Shown: positions 56,001 to 64,000 of the stretch, one piece after another
Layout of the letters: each line of letters starts with the position of its first letter
Position numbering within the stretch: the stretch's first letter is position 1
Assembly (NCBI GenBank): GCA_907165135.1
Contig: OU015566.1
Location: 1,118,501-1,182,500 of the forward strand
Length of the DNA stretch: 64,000 nt
Source: Oikopleura dioica
Lineage: Eukaryota > Chordata > Appendicularia > Copelata > Oikopleuridae
Direction of reading: 5' to 3'
Translations under genes and position numbers: made by a program
The notes under the pieces: generated by a model
Told to the model about the DNA's origin: nothing
The model's database searches: none
Seen by the model: the letters and a program-made list of their open reading frames with translations, nothing else

Positions 56001-57546
56001 CATTTTTGATGGCCCATCTGAGAAGAGAGCTGACCGAAATGGGGACACAAAGATTCGTTTCTTTCTGGTCGACGACGTTTTTCGTCAAATTTTTGAAGTC
56101 ATTGTTAATTTGCCGCGTGTATTGCGCCTTCCAGTTCGCCAGTACTTTCGATTTCGTCAGATTTGAATCCAAAATAAAAGCAGAAGAAACGTTTTTCAGC
56201 GATATAATTTTTGAGACGCCTTTGATTTCGTCGATTCTTGGCTTTTGCGTTTTTGAGAGCCATTGAGCGTTGAAAGACTAAAATCAAATTAATTCTTCTT
56301 TCTTGAAAAAGCAAACCTCCAGCTCTTTTTTAATCGCTTCTTTTTCATCCGCCTCTATTGGTTTGAAAAGAAGACTCCAGGCCGTCTCCCAGTCGCAAAG
56401 GGTCCAGACGTGAACTGCGAACTCAGTATTCGAGTTTCCAGTATTATCCACTAACTGACCAATCTGCGTAAAAGCCGGTGTTCCCGCTCCTGAAAGAAAT
56501 CGATCTACAATTTGAAGAGCAAAACTTACGAAGAAATTGAGCGCCTCGATATCTCGACCCTTTTCTTGAATAAGCCATCTCTCGATAGCCCTTTTCCCCT
56601 TTTGCTCCGCCTCCCGAGATGATCCCGAAATCCGACCATTTGGGAACTCCATCTTTCAGAAGAATATTCTCCGGCTTCCCATCAAGATGTCGAATCGCAA
56701 TTGCCTTCAAATACCCCTCTCCCTCAACGACTCCGATCGCAATCTTCATTCTCTCTTCCAAGTCCAAGCTTTCTTCCCTCAGTCGCTTTCTTAAATCAGA
56801 CTCGCACTTCTCCATGATTGTGATCCAGCCGAGACAGTCTTCTTTTTCTTCATCTTCCTTCAAGAAAATCTCAATATTTGAGAAATTCTTTACGACGTTT
56901 TCATGCACGGGGATGGACTTTTCGCTTCCTGTCTTGTAGTTTTTGGCGATTTCATAATCTTCAGAAAGATGAATTTCAAAATGCAGCTCCTCGTTGTTCT
57001 CTCCAGTAAACAGCGCGGAATCAAAACACTGGACTCGGACGGCGACTTCCAACTCCCGAAAATATTCGCTGAAAACGATCGCTTCTCCTCCTACTGAAAT
57101 TTGTTTCTTCTCCAGCGACGAATCAAGAATCCACTCCCCAGTTTCCCGTTTCACTTCCGATCGGAGAATTTGCCTTCCTTCAAGATCTGGATTCCGCGCG
57201 AGAATTTTCTTCTGAAACTCAGTTAGCTGCAATTCCAACTCCATCGTCCGAAAGTATTTGATCTTCCCTCCTTGCTCTTCGAAAATCACCTCCGTCCATC
57301 CAGCCGGCCCGACCATTTCACTTCCATCTTCTTTCCTAAAGTCCATTCTCTCGACAGACAAGATCAGTCTGTCCAAATCGTCCCTGCTCGTTGTTCTTTT
57401 CAATTTCTTTTTAAAATCATTTAGCCAGCTCTCAATGGCCTCTCTTGTCAGTTCTTTCGGGTGCATTATTTGTGGTGGTGGTGGTGGTGCTCTTCTGCTT
57501 GCAAAGAACGAAGCTAGGAATGCGGAGCGATCACGGGTAGACGTCA
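53065..57546 (-). CDS. Divergent protein kinase fused to a Cys-containing C-terminal domain
   Basis: Exons: 56530-57546, 56317-56489, 55746-56277 and a last exon from 55538 to the stop at 53065 that is interrupted by two hAT-like insertions. The N-terminal half is kinase-like: PVHENVVKNFSNIEIFL, LGWITIMEKCESDLRKRL, catalytic-loop-like IRHLDGKPENILLKDG, WSDFG in place of DFG, and GTPAF like the GTPxY of the activation end. HRD is HLD, so activity is possible but uncertain. The C-terminal domain has NLCVPISVSSLLRWAIKNDL, then AGLNLNPK, and in the last exon VFFHQMVIDRIENSEYIL and NAYIYRGANNEFL. The ordered Cys, His and Asn resemble a papain-like fold, but this is speculative. Without the insertions the last exon is one continuous frame. 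Start: first ATG after the stop-free upstream stretch (MTSTRDRSAFLASFFASRR). Intron 55539-55745 holds a MITE. Confidence 0.75.
53256..54667. mobile_element. hAT-like element 3 inserted in the kinase-like gene
   Basis: 1.4-kb element. Ends CAGGGTTCTAAATTTG and (inverse) CAGGGTTCTAAACGGAC are flanked by perfect 8-bp duplications GTTGAGAG (53248-53255 and 54668-54675). Outer parts are GTCCGTGTCCG-type repeats in inverted orientation; the middle is AT-rich with a second, TGAGCTGAGCT-like, repeat. Host coding sequence is continuous across it (RVPLNRPYYAKLEMMYD) when one duplication is removed. No GT or AG is available at any equivalent junction. Confidence 0.92.
54806..55489. mobile_element. hAT-like element 4 inserted in the kinase-like gene
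   Basis: 684-bp element. Ends CAGGGTTTGAAAAGTC on both strands, flanked by perfect 8-bp duplications CCTGTTAC (54798-54805, 55490-55497). Outer parts are TGAGCATGAGCACG repeats in inverted orientation. The interior has the module GATGGGTGTAGGTGG...AAACTGAGATTGATCA and one copy of the hairpin minisatellite unit (55205-55262). Host frame (RPLTVTGAFLPETGG) is restored by removing one duplication. On the gene strand this is exactly a GC-AG intron, ACAG|GCAGGG ... GTAACAG|GC. Confidence 0.92.
55583..55733. mobile_element. MITE, GACAAAAAATTTCGACAA family (kinase-like intron 3)
   Basis: Inverted arms GAAACCGACAAAAAAAAATT and (inverse strand) GGAACCGACAAAAAAATTTC, interior CGGCTGCTAATTGGCCG and TTCTGATTGGTTG. 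Lies entirely within intron 55539-55745. Confidence 0.78.
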
Positions 57547-57713
57547 TTTTTTGAAATTGTCGTTTTCTGGTGTCGAAGATTTTTTGGCCGTTTTCGAGTC
57601 GTGAATAAGCGCTCTCCAAATTAGTCAGGAAATTACGGAATAATTCAAATATTGTTTTCCGGTAAATAAATTCTGATCGATATTGGTGTCGGATTCTAGT
57701 GGCTCCTCCACCT

Positions 57714-57785
57714 GACTCCTTGGCGCAACGGTAGCGCGTCTGACTCCAGATCAGAAGGTTGCGTGTTCGAATCACGTAGGGGTCA
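57714..57785 (+). tRNA. tRNA-Trp (anticodon CCA)
   Basis: 72 nt, no intron. The acceptor stem GACTCCT pairs with AGGGGTC (57778-57784), with discriminator A at 57785. The D arm contains the A box TGGCGCAACGGTAGCGC; the anticodon stem TCTGA/TCAGA holds loop CTCCAGA with CCA at 57746-57748; the T arm GCGTG-TTCGAAT-CACGT is the B box. No encoded CCA end, as expected for a nuclear gene. A T-run follows at about 57788. Confidence 0.96.
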
Positions 57786-57936
57786 AACTTTTTGTCTTTT
57801 TTTGTATCGAAAAACGGAAAACCGCGCCTCGGAGTAAAATATTTGCATTTTGGAAAGTGACTATCTGGCTCGATTGAATTCGGCGTGTTCAAATATTGCA
57901 TGATCGGGCTTCGGAGGAAATAAAAAGAGAAACAAG

Positions 57937-58648
57937 ATGGCCTGGTGGAGGATACCGTTGAAGGTGCTTTCGATTGTTTGTTTCTTGTGTTTGGCGCTTA
58001 TCGGAGCAGGTTTGTTGAAATGAAAAAATTATTTTATAAAAATTTTTTTAAGGACCCCCGTCAGCTTTTTTTGAAAAATCTAATTTCGGAATTTTATAAT
58101 TTTGACCCCGGAAATGGATTCTTCAGGTCAAAAAACGATTTTGAGGCTTCATTTTTCGGGGGTTTATCTCGACTTCTTCACCCCCAAAATCGCAATTGAA
58201 AATTGGTCTTTTCCCGACAAATTGACGAATTTGCCCTTATTTTGGCAAATATATTGATTTTTCTTGGTCAAAAATTCTTCTTATCATGTTTTTGAAGAAA
58301 ATTTAACCTGAAGACGCATTAAGAACCAAAAATATGGTGCTTGTAAAAATTTCAATTTTTCGAAGAAAAAAGCTGACGGGGGGGGGGGTCCTTAATTTAT
58401 GTTTCAAATAAAAATATATGAAGAAATTTTCTGTATTGAAAAAGGCTTAAAATCGTTGTTGATACCCTTAATAATCGCATAAACAACTGGTTTTTTTCTT
58501 TTAATATATTTTAATATTGGGCGCTAGAAAGACTCCTGTCATTTTCAAGAGGAATCTCTTTCCCGATTTTACTGATTTACACTGTACAAGTGCAAATGTC
58601 ACCGTTCCAAGCGATGATGTTTGCGCCGGCCTCAAATTCAGAGAATAG
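57937..58648 (+). CDS. Small secreted-type protein (second exon frame uncertain)
   Basis: Exon 1 (57937-58009) encodes MAWWRIPLKVLSIVCFLCLA, a clear signal peptide or membrane anchor, and ends in a GT donor. The intron contains a TTAA-flanked MITE. Exon 2 begins about 58528. Two readings exist: the canonical AG acceptor (CGCTAG|AAAG) gives a hydrophobic frame ending TGA at 58653-58655 that overlaps the next ATG, while another frame (...NVTVPSDDVCAGLKFRE) looks more protein-like and stops at 58646-58648, three bases before the next gene. Either way the next start codon is immediately adjacent, so the two genes are probably co-transcribed. Product unknown. Confidence 0.45.
58052..58391. mobile_element. 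TTAA-flanked MITE (piggyBac-like)
   Basis: Inverted ends GGACCCCCGTCAGCTTTTTT and its inverse (AAAAAAGCTGACGGG, with an expanded G run, then GGTCC), each flanked by TTAA (58048-58051, 58392-58395). 340 bp, no ORF. TTAA target sites are typical of piggyBac; the superfamily call is inference. Confidence 0.7.
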
Positions 58649-58651
58649 AAA

Positions 58652-59519
58652 ATGAAGATTTCTCCTCTTTTTCTCGCATTTCTCGCCGTTTCAGAGGGCA
58701 AAAAAGGGAAGCACAAGAAAAAGAAGCATTCAACAGAGCAAGTTCATTTCGAAGCAAGGGAACCGTACGAGTGCGTCTGGGATGAACAAACTTGGAATGT
58801 AGAGGCATGTAAGATTGAGGAAGACGATCATCATGGCCACCAGAGAAACGAAGGGCATGGAGGAAGGGTTCTTTCTACAGACGAAATTATAGAGCTTGCT
58901 TTTTTTCAAATTTCAAGCGTCGAAAAAGAACCCTAATCGGAGGAGAGGAGCATCATGACTTGTGTCCCTCTCAGTTGATCAAGCTCAATCGACACCCAAA
59001 ATGCAGCAAAGACGAGGTTTTGTGGCATTTTTGTGCGCATAGCTGCAACTGTGATACAAGATTGGATACTTTTCCCCATGCGATGGTTAGGAAATTCGAG
59101 TGTGACAAGTTCAAGGATATTTTAGCTCAACCAGGTATTGCCGTTTTGAAAAGTTCTCTTCCCTGAAACAAGCCCCCTGAATAGAAAGGGGGCCGAACCC
59201 CCTTAAGTTCTGACGCCCACCCTTGCCTTTATTTTGACATTAACATGATGTCTCTTCAGGATATCCCGAAAACAACGAAATCCAAAAACCCGAACACATC
59301 GAATGCGACAATTATCCACACGGAATGTACGTCAACTGCCATTGCCAACCAGACGACAGCAAGGCAGCCATGCTTTCTCTCGTAATCATGGGCGCTGCTT
59401 TCTTGGCCTTCAAGCTCGGCGCTTTCTTCTGGGTCAAATACACCACCTACAAAAGGAGGAATAATGGAGAGAAGGCCGGAGACAACGAGGAAAAAAAGTC
59501 GCTGATCAATGGACATTAA
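58652..59519 (+). CDS. Type I membrane protein with Cys/His-rich ectodomain
   Basis: Exons 58652-58862, 58943-59132, 59260-59519, about 220 residues. Signal peptide ISPLFLAFLAVSEG, then a Lys-rich stretch (KKGKHKKKKHS), acidic/His stretch, ectodomain with about ten Cys (YECVWD, LCPSQL, KCSKDEVLWHFCAHSCNCDT, ECDNYPHGMYVNCHCQ), one membrane helix (AAMLSLVIMGAAFLAFKLGAFF) and a charged tail ending SLINGH. The intron 58863-58942 has no GT. GA-AG splicing (GGAG|GAAGGG ... CGGAG|GAGAGG) restores the frame exactly, and the intron looks like an inverted-repeat insert (AGGGTTCTTT/AAAGAACCCT) flanked by a GGAGGA duplication. Family unknown. Confidence 0.7.
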
Positions 59520-59663
59520 TTTTAGATTTTTCTGCAGATTTTAATAAATTTGATTAAAATATTTATTAAAAATTTCTTGGGCGTTTTCCTATTTAAAAAT
59601 CATTCAAAAAATGAATCATTTTTTTTTGAACATCAAGTCTAATCTCCTTCTTTTTTAGCATTT

Positions 59664-60685
59664 ATGTACATTGGCTGCCGAGCAATTCTCGTCTCATCCT
59701 TTTCCATCCACTTACTGCTTTTCATCGCTGCCGGCTTTTTGAACATCCTGATAGCATGTTCCGGAACTGGTGGCTTTATTTGCAAGTCGAATTGGATCAA
59801 GGGCTCAAGTCGAGCTTTTTGCATTTTGAATATTTTTTTACTTCTCTTGGTTTTGGTCAGAGAAGTGCGTTTTTCAAAATGCAATTCGATAAAAAGCAGA
59901 TGTGACGTTTGTCTAGGAGACGCTCTAAATAAAAAGAGGCTTTTTTTATGGGAAAAAAATTTCGACAACTTTTGCGTGGGCAGCAACTCGGCTGCTCATT
60001 GGCTGGTTTGCCGAATCAAGGCTTCTGATTGGATGAAAATTTCCACGCAAAATTTGTCGAAATTTTTTGTCGATACCAGACACCTCCCCTTTTTTATTCG
60101 AAATTTTTTGAGCGCTAGAAAGATCCGCTTACTCCTTACGAAATATCCGTTATGTGGGACTCAGAATGCGATTCAGAAAGCTGCAAAATCGAAGGAGAAA
60201 AATTTTGGGACGGTTTGAGCGAAATTAAAAGGCTAGAAACAACCATCGCACACAGGTCAAAATTTTGGCCAGAAACATGCGAAGATTTGCAACCAGAAGA
60301 CTGTCAAAAAGAATGCAAAGATCAAGGTAAGGAATGCCGCTCGCCAAAGGTTCATTTTTTCGAAGGGGTTGGGGATATAATCGTCGAGATTTTCCCGCCA
60401 ACCTGCGAGGAAACCTGCGGAAGCATGGAAAGAAACGAGCAGGCTGCTTCGATAACGGAAAAATTTATTTGGATGCTGGTCCTTGCCGAGCTTTTGATCT
60501 TGATCATTTGGTCGATCGATGTTCTTGTCGATGACGAGAAAAAAGACGTAAGTGAATTTGGAAGTTTTGAGTCAAAACTTTTGACCTGATTGTTTGATTT
60601 TTAGCCGTATCAAGCAGCGCAGTCAGTTTTGTTTCAACATGGGCTGGCGAGAAATATGGACAGATCTTATCAATTTTCACGCTGA
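59664..60685 (+). CDS. Membrane protein with acidic Cys-rich region (5' exon uncertain)
   Basis: Main exon about 60120-60550 encodes DPLTPYEISVMWDSECDSES, several further cysteines (TCEDL, DCQKECKDQGKECRS, TCEETCGSME) and a membrane helix (FIWMLVLAELLILIIWSIDVL). It is joined by a GT-AG intron to a last exon ending YQFSR at 60685. The upstream exon proposed here starts at 59664 (MYIGCRAILVSSFSIHLLLF..., hydrophobic) and would use the donor GAA|GTGCGT near 59858; the intron then contains a MITE. Alternatively the 59664 region belongs to a minus-strand gene: a 61-codon polar ORF (MQKARLEPLIQFDLQIK...) runs opposite to it and looks at least as protein-like. The main exon is well supported; the start is not. 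It resembles the preceding gene in layout (Cys-rich acidic ectodomain, one helix), so the two may be distant paralogues. Confidence 0.55.
59945..60090. mobile_element. MITE, GACAAAAAATTTCGACAA family
   Basis: Inverted arms GGGAAAAAAATTTCGACAAC and (inverse strand) GTATCGACAAAAAATTTCGA, with CGGCTGCTCATTGGCTGG and CTTCTGATTGGATG inside. Lies in the presumed first intron of the membrane protein gene. Confidence 0.75.
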
Positions 60686-60759
60686 AAATAAAATAAATAC
60701 ACAATAAAAAATTATATAATTATTCTGCAAACGATTCTCAAGGTCAAGCATATTCATAG

Positions 60760-61224
60760 CAGGGTTCTAAATCTGAGCTGAAAATCAGAAGTCGAATCGA
60801 GTCGAAAGCGTTTTTGAAAATCGCTAATCGAGTCGAGTCGACTTATTAGTCGAAAAGTCAAAAAACTTGTAAAATATATAAATTTAGTCGAAAAAGTCGA
60901 GATTTAGTCGAAAAATCAAAATAAAGTTGGAAGTCGAAAGAGAAGTCGAAAAGTCGAAAGCAAAAAAGTGATTCTTTTCGACTTTTTCGAATAAATTTAC
61001 AATTTTTTCGACTAGATTTTCCGACAATCCGACATTTTCTGCAATTTTGTTGACGACTTTTTTTGACTAGTCGACAATCTAGTTCCCTCATAGGGTCAAG
61101 TCCAATCGATCCGAGTCGACTTGTTTCCACGATCAGTATAGTCAAGTCGAGCTAGTCGTTTCGATTCAGACTCGACTCGACTTCGACTTTAGTCGAAACT
61201 CGACTAGTCGATTTGGAACCACTG
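60760..61224. mobile_element. hAT-like palindromic element 5
   Basis: Ends CAGGGTTCTAAATCTGAG and (inverse) CAGTGGTTCCAAATCGAC bound about 465 bp made of GTCGAGTCG and AGTCGAAA repeats in inverted halves. Left end matches element 3. Flanking octamers (ATTCATAG, GCAAATAT) do not match, so the duplication is lost. Confidence 0.65.
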
Positions 61225-61384
61225 GCAAATATTCGCCGAATATCCAGAAAGCGTTATCATCGTAAAAAATCAAGTTTTGAATTCTCAATCGCCCTTCTAA
61301 GAAACCACCAAAATCAAAACAAACAGTTGTCAGTGCTCCTTCTTCTACTCCGCCCAGATTTTCGACATTTATCCATCAACAGAG

Positions 61385-63117
61385 ATGAAGGTCAAGAATT
61401 TATCAATTTTTATTTCTAGCGTTTTCGCGGGTAAAAGCTCGGAACGAGCGAGTGGATTGCTGAAAGAGTTTACTCAAAATTGTGATGGCTTTGATCCAGC
61501 GAGCGCGAGTCGGTCAGAGGATTTTCTAGAGAAAAAGAAGAAGAAAAAAAGAGTAAATTTGCTGGGAGAAAAAATTGTTGGTGGATCAAAAGTGCCAACA
61601 GGAAAGGATTATTCATTTTTTCGGACTAAATCAATTCATGGAAGTGATTTTATGGATAACCAATAATATGGCTGGATTTGTCTTACCGGCCAATCAAAAC
61701 CCCATAATCCCTAAAATCAGTTCCATTAATTGATATAACCAATTTTTTTATTGTTTCTTTTTGATTTTTTTCGAATAAATAATTTTTAAAAAGATAATAC
61801 TTGGCAATGGTTGGGCTCGCTTTCCGGAAGATGCGTTGGATACGACGGGCCGGGTTGCAATGGAGACTTTGTTGAGGTAAGCCTTGCCAAAAGAAAGAAG
61901 GCCTTGTTGGTTCAAATTGTTTAGACGGACGCTGGAAAAGGAGCTGGACATAGATGCGGAGGATCGTTGATTTTTGGTGGGGCGTATTTTCTTACCGCAG
62001 CTCATTGTGTCGACAGGAACGATTTTTGAATCTTTTATGATTTCCCTGTCCCGAAAGTGAATTCTTCAAATCGTGAAACAGCTCCTTCCCAACGCTCGGA
62101 ATCAAAATCGACAAACATCTCTTTGAAAACAACGAAATCTTATTCGGCTCAAACAACCTCAACTTCGCCTCTAGCTCTAGAATCGCCGCCGCCGTCATTC
62201 ACAAAGACTTCGACAACATGAACTTAATGAACGACATCGCTCTTCTGAAGCTAGAAACGCCAGGTCAATTGGAAGCTGGTGATGAAATTTGTATTCCAGA
62301 GAATAATTGGAACATGGACGATGATTTCCCATTTGCGACTGAAGCGTTCGTTGCTGGCTACGGTGTCACGAGCTTTGGAGGGTTCGACAAGCAAACGCAG
62401 CTTCGAGAAGTGCGAGTTCCCCTCGTCGATGACGTCACTTGCGAAAACAAGTACGACAATCTTGGCTTTGGCAACGTCGTCATGCTCGACGACGCCACCA
62501 TTTGCGCCGGCTTCCCGGACGGCTTGAATCAAGACGACAACGAGGCGGACTCGTGCCAGGGCGATTCCGGGGGCCCGCTCGTTCAATTCGACGAAGACCA
62601 CGGCTACCATCAAGTCGGAATCGTTTCATGGGGCTTCGGTTGTGCCTCGACGTATGGAATTTACACCCAAGTTGGGAACTATGTCGACTGGCTGAAGGAA
62701 GCGAGGAATTCTTTGGACAACTGCAGCTCGAGCTCGGATTGCCTCGATCCGGCGAAAGTTGAGTCGACGAAACCAAAACCAACAGCAGCTGTGCAAGTCA
62801 CTCAATCCGGGTCGGGATCCACCCTCATGTGCAAAATGAAAAAAGGTCGAATCGAGCCGCTCCGCGCCGGCTGCCGAAACTGCAAAGAAATGAAAAAGAA
62901 CAAATGCACCGGAAACCCGAATGATCCCCTTCAATGCAACGGTGTGGAAGTGCACAAAACTTGCAAAAGCTGCAAAAACTTCAAAAAGGGAAAATGCATC
63001 GGCTCCCCTTGTCGGCTCAGCTCGGGCATTGTTTCGCTACCCGCCGGATGCAAAAATTGCAAAATGCTGAAAAAGAATAAATGTGGCGCTGTTCCCGGAA
63101 AATTCACGAAAATGTAA
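61385..63117 (+). CDS. Trypsin-like serine protease with Cys-rich C-terminal repeats
   Basis: Secreted S1 protease. Exons: 61385-61601, 61794-61876, 61925-62016, 62082-63117. N-terminal signal-like MKVKNLSIFISSVFAG, a Lys-rich pro-region ending KKKKKKRVNLLGEK, activation site IVGG, TAAHC (His57), NDIALLKLE (Asp102), DSCQGDSGGPLVQF (Ser195, with Asp189 giving trypsin specificity), IVSWGFGCAS. After the catalytic domain comes a tail of about 110 residues with three related units: AGCRNCKEMKKNKC, KTCKSCKNFKKGKC and AGCKNCKMLKKNKC. Two introns are GA-AG: 61602-61793 (ACAG|GAAAGG, containing a MITE) and 62017-62081 (ACAG|GAACGA, with ACGATTT near both ends). Both are needed to keep the frame across conserved motifs. 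Start: in-frame ATG before the signal-like segment; a weak signal peptide leaves some doubt. Confidence 0.87.
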
Positions 63118-63164
63118 AATCGCGACTGAATTTTTCAATTTATTTTTTTCCAATTTTACAAAAA

Positions 63165-63892
63165 TTACTCATCCGCGCCGCCGAAATCATCGTTTCCTCC
63201 ATCATCGAAATCTCCTTCTGCAAATTCAATTTAGCGAATTTTTCCCAAAAACAAACATGAAAAAACATGCAAACAACAATTTACCGTGCACGAATTGTTA
63301 AAAAAAGAATGATGTTAGTTCTGATGATGGTTCTGATGATTGTTAGTAGCATTGAAGTTGACAGTGATTTGTGATTGTGCGATGTGAATGAAAGTTGTTA
63401 TGGATCATTTATGCTAAAAATTGGTTTAGAATCCGTCGAATTTTACCAATGTCGAACTCAGCCATTGCCATTTCCATTTCAGCATCGAGCTCAGCGGCAT
63501 TGTCGACGTCTGCATCCGCCTTTTTTCATTGGTCGAAATTTACAGTGCTCAACAAGTGCCGCATTCTTAGATTTCTGCTAAACTGACCCTTGGATCAATC
63601 ATCTCCTTCTTCATTTTCGACCAATTCCTGCTCCCCTTGATTGTCGCCTTCTTCGCCACCCTCGTCGACATCGCCTTCGGCATCATCATTTTCAACCCTG
63701 GTCGTGCTCTTGTCATTGTCAAGCGTGGCGGAGGAACTCCATTTCGATATCAAATGACCTTCGATGCATTTTGTTATCATCAAAATTAAGGGAAGAAATA
63801 CCGTAGATTTCCGGATATTGAATGGCAAGATCAAGCTCGATATTTCGCGCCTTGAATTTGTCTACCAAGTCTGAGTACCTAAAACTCGCCAT
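63165..63892 (-). CDS. Small highly acidic protein
   Basis: Start ATG at 63892 (MASFRYSDLVDKFKARNIEL); exon 1 63802-63892; GT-AG intron 63759-63801; exon 2 from 63758. Two 3' ends are possible. Reading through exon 2 gives a stop at 63595 after an acidic tail (ENDDAEGDVDEGGEEGDNQG). Using a GT donor at 63621 joins exons 63447-63519 (ADADVDNAAELDAEMEMAMA) and 63165-63217 (EGDFDDGGNDDFGGADE). The second is in phase and continues the same acidic composition, so the ends may be alternative. The Asp/Glu tail suggests a chaperone- or chromatin-type protein, but no family is recognised. Convergent with the trypsin gene, 48 bp apart. Confidence 0.55.
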
Positions 63893-63929
63893 CAAAAAAG
63901 TAAAAAGATAAGTAAAAGAGCAAATTGAA

Positions 63930-63983
63930 AAGCCGCGTAGCGGCTTTTTTAAGAACGAAGCCGCGAAGCGGCTTCGCTTAATA
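63930..63983. repeat. Adjacent GC-rich hairpins
   Basis: AAAAGCCGCGTAGCGGCTTTT followed by GAAGCCGCGAAGCGGCTTCG. The same GAAGCCGC...GCGGCTTC core occurs near 12600-12625 and several times at 31785-31890, in intergenic DNA and an intron. They resemble bacterial terminators, but the setting is eukaryotic, so dispersed short palindromes are the better reading. Confidence 0.6.
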
Positions 63984-64000
63984 AAAAGCCTCAGCTACGC

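Noticed and set aside
57547-57901. N-terminal extension of the kinase-like gene
   Set aside because: The open frame runs across the tRNA-Trp gene on the other strand. The ATG at 57546 gives a better start and leaves the tRNA in the flank.
59639-59986. Minus-strand 61-codon ORF (MQKARLEPLIQ...) as a gene
   Set aside because: Kept only as an alternative: it lies opposite a proposed plus-strand exon, with no family match to decide between them.
63930-63983. Rho-independent bacterial terminators
   Set aside because: The hairpin plus T-run looks alike, but the surrounding genes have introns and the motif recurs within an intron.

Overview
The window reads as nuclear DNA from a compact animal genome, most likely an appendicularian (larvacean) tunicate of the Oikopleura type. 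The signs are 40-60 bp introns, close gene packing with several same-strand gene clusters only 3-150 bp apart, several introns that start with GA instead of GT, fast-evolving nuclear receptors, and animal-only families (RB-like pocket protein, TIMELESS, CSDE1/UNR, UNC93, tetraspanin, Cys-loop receptor, EGF-ZP matrix protein, SPARC/SMOC-like protein). The species call is inference; no marker gene was compared.

Layout: 1-1.3 kb, coiled-coil RING protein (+, 5' end unresolved); 1.4-2.4 kb, BEN-like protein (-); 2.7-6.4 kb, retinoblastoma-like pocket protein (-) with a paired E2F-type promoter; 7.1-10.0 kb, CSDE1/UNR-like cold-shock protein (+); 10-13.7 kb, gene-poor; 13.7-15.5 and 21.4-23.4 kb, two divergent nuclear receptors (+); 15.5-30 kb otherwise mobile and repeat DNA: two hAT-like elements each carrying a minisatellite array, and a fourfold palindrome; 30.4-33.0 kb, thyroglobulin/EF-hand (SMOC-like) protein; 33.4-38.3 kb, EGF-repeat ZP-domain protein; 38.8-40.3 kb, UNC93-like (-); 40.9-44.0 kb, tetraspanin split by a 1.9 kb foldback; 44.1-45.2 kb, kelch-like secreted protein; 45.3-47.3 kb, Cys-loop receptor (-); 47.7-51.5 kb, TIMELESS (-); 53.1-57.5 kb, divergent kinase joined to a Cys-containing domain, with two hAT insertions in its last exon (-); tRNA-Trp at 57.7 kb; 57.9-60.7 kb, a cluster of small secreted or membrane proteins (+); 61.4-63.1 kb, trypsin with a Cys-rich tail (+); 63.2-63.9 kb, acidic protein (-).

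The main observation is the link between introns and inverted-repeat DNA. Eight introns are best explained as GA-AG, and all eight have inverted repeats near their two ends. Other introns that cannot be solved as GT-AG without losing conserved residues (RB-like, tetraspanin, UNC93, Cys-loop receptor) are also bounded by or contain inverted repeats. One hAT-like insertion in the kinase-like gene is removed exactly if spliced as a GC-AG intron whose sites come from its 8-bp target duplication. A neighbouring hAT insertion in the same exon offers no such sites. Together this looks like introns being made from small DNA transposons. A second theme is one ~55-bp hairpin minisatellite shared by three separate hAT-like elements.

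All splice junctions were derived by eye from reading frame and family similarity. No transcript data, searches or alignments were available.
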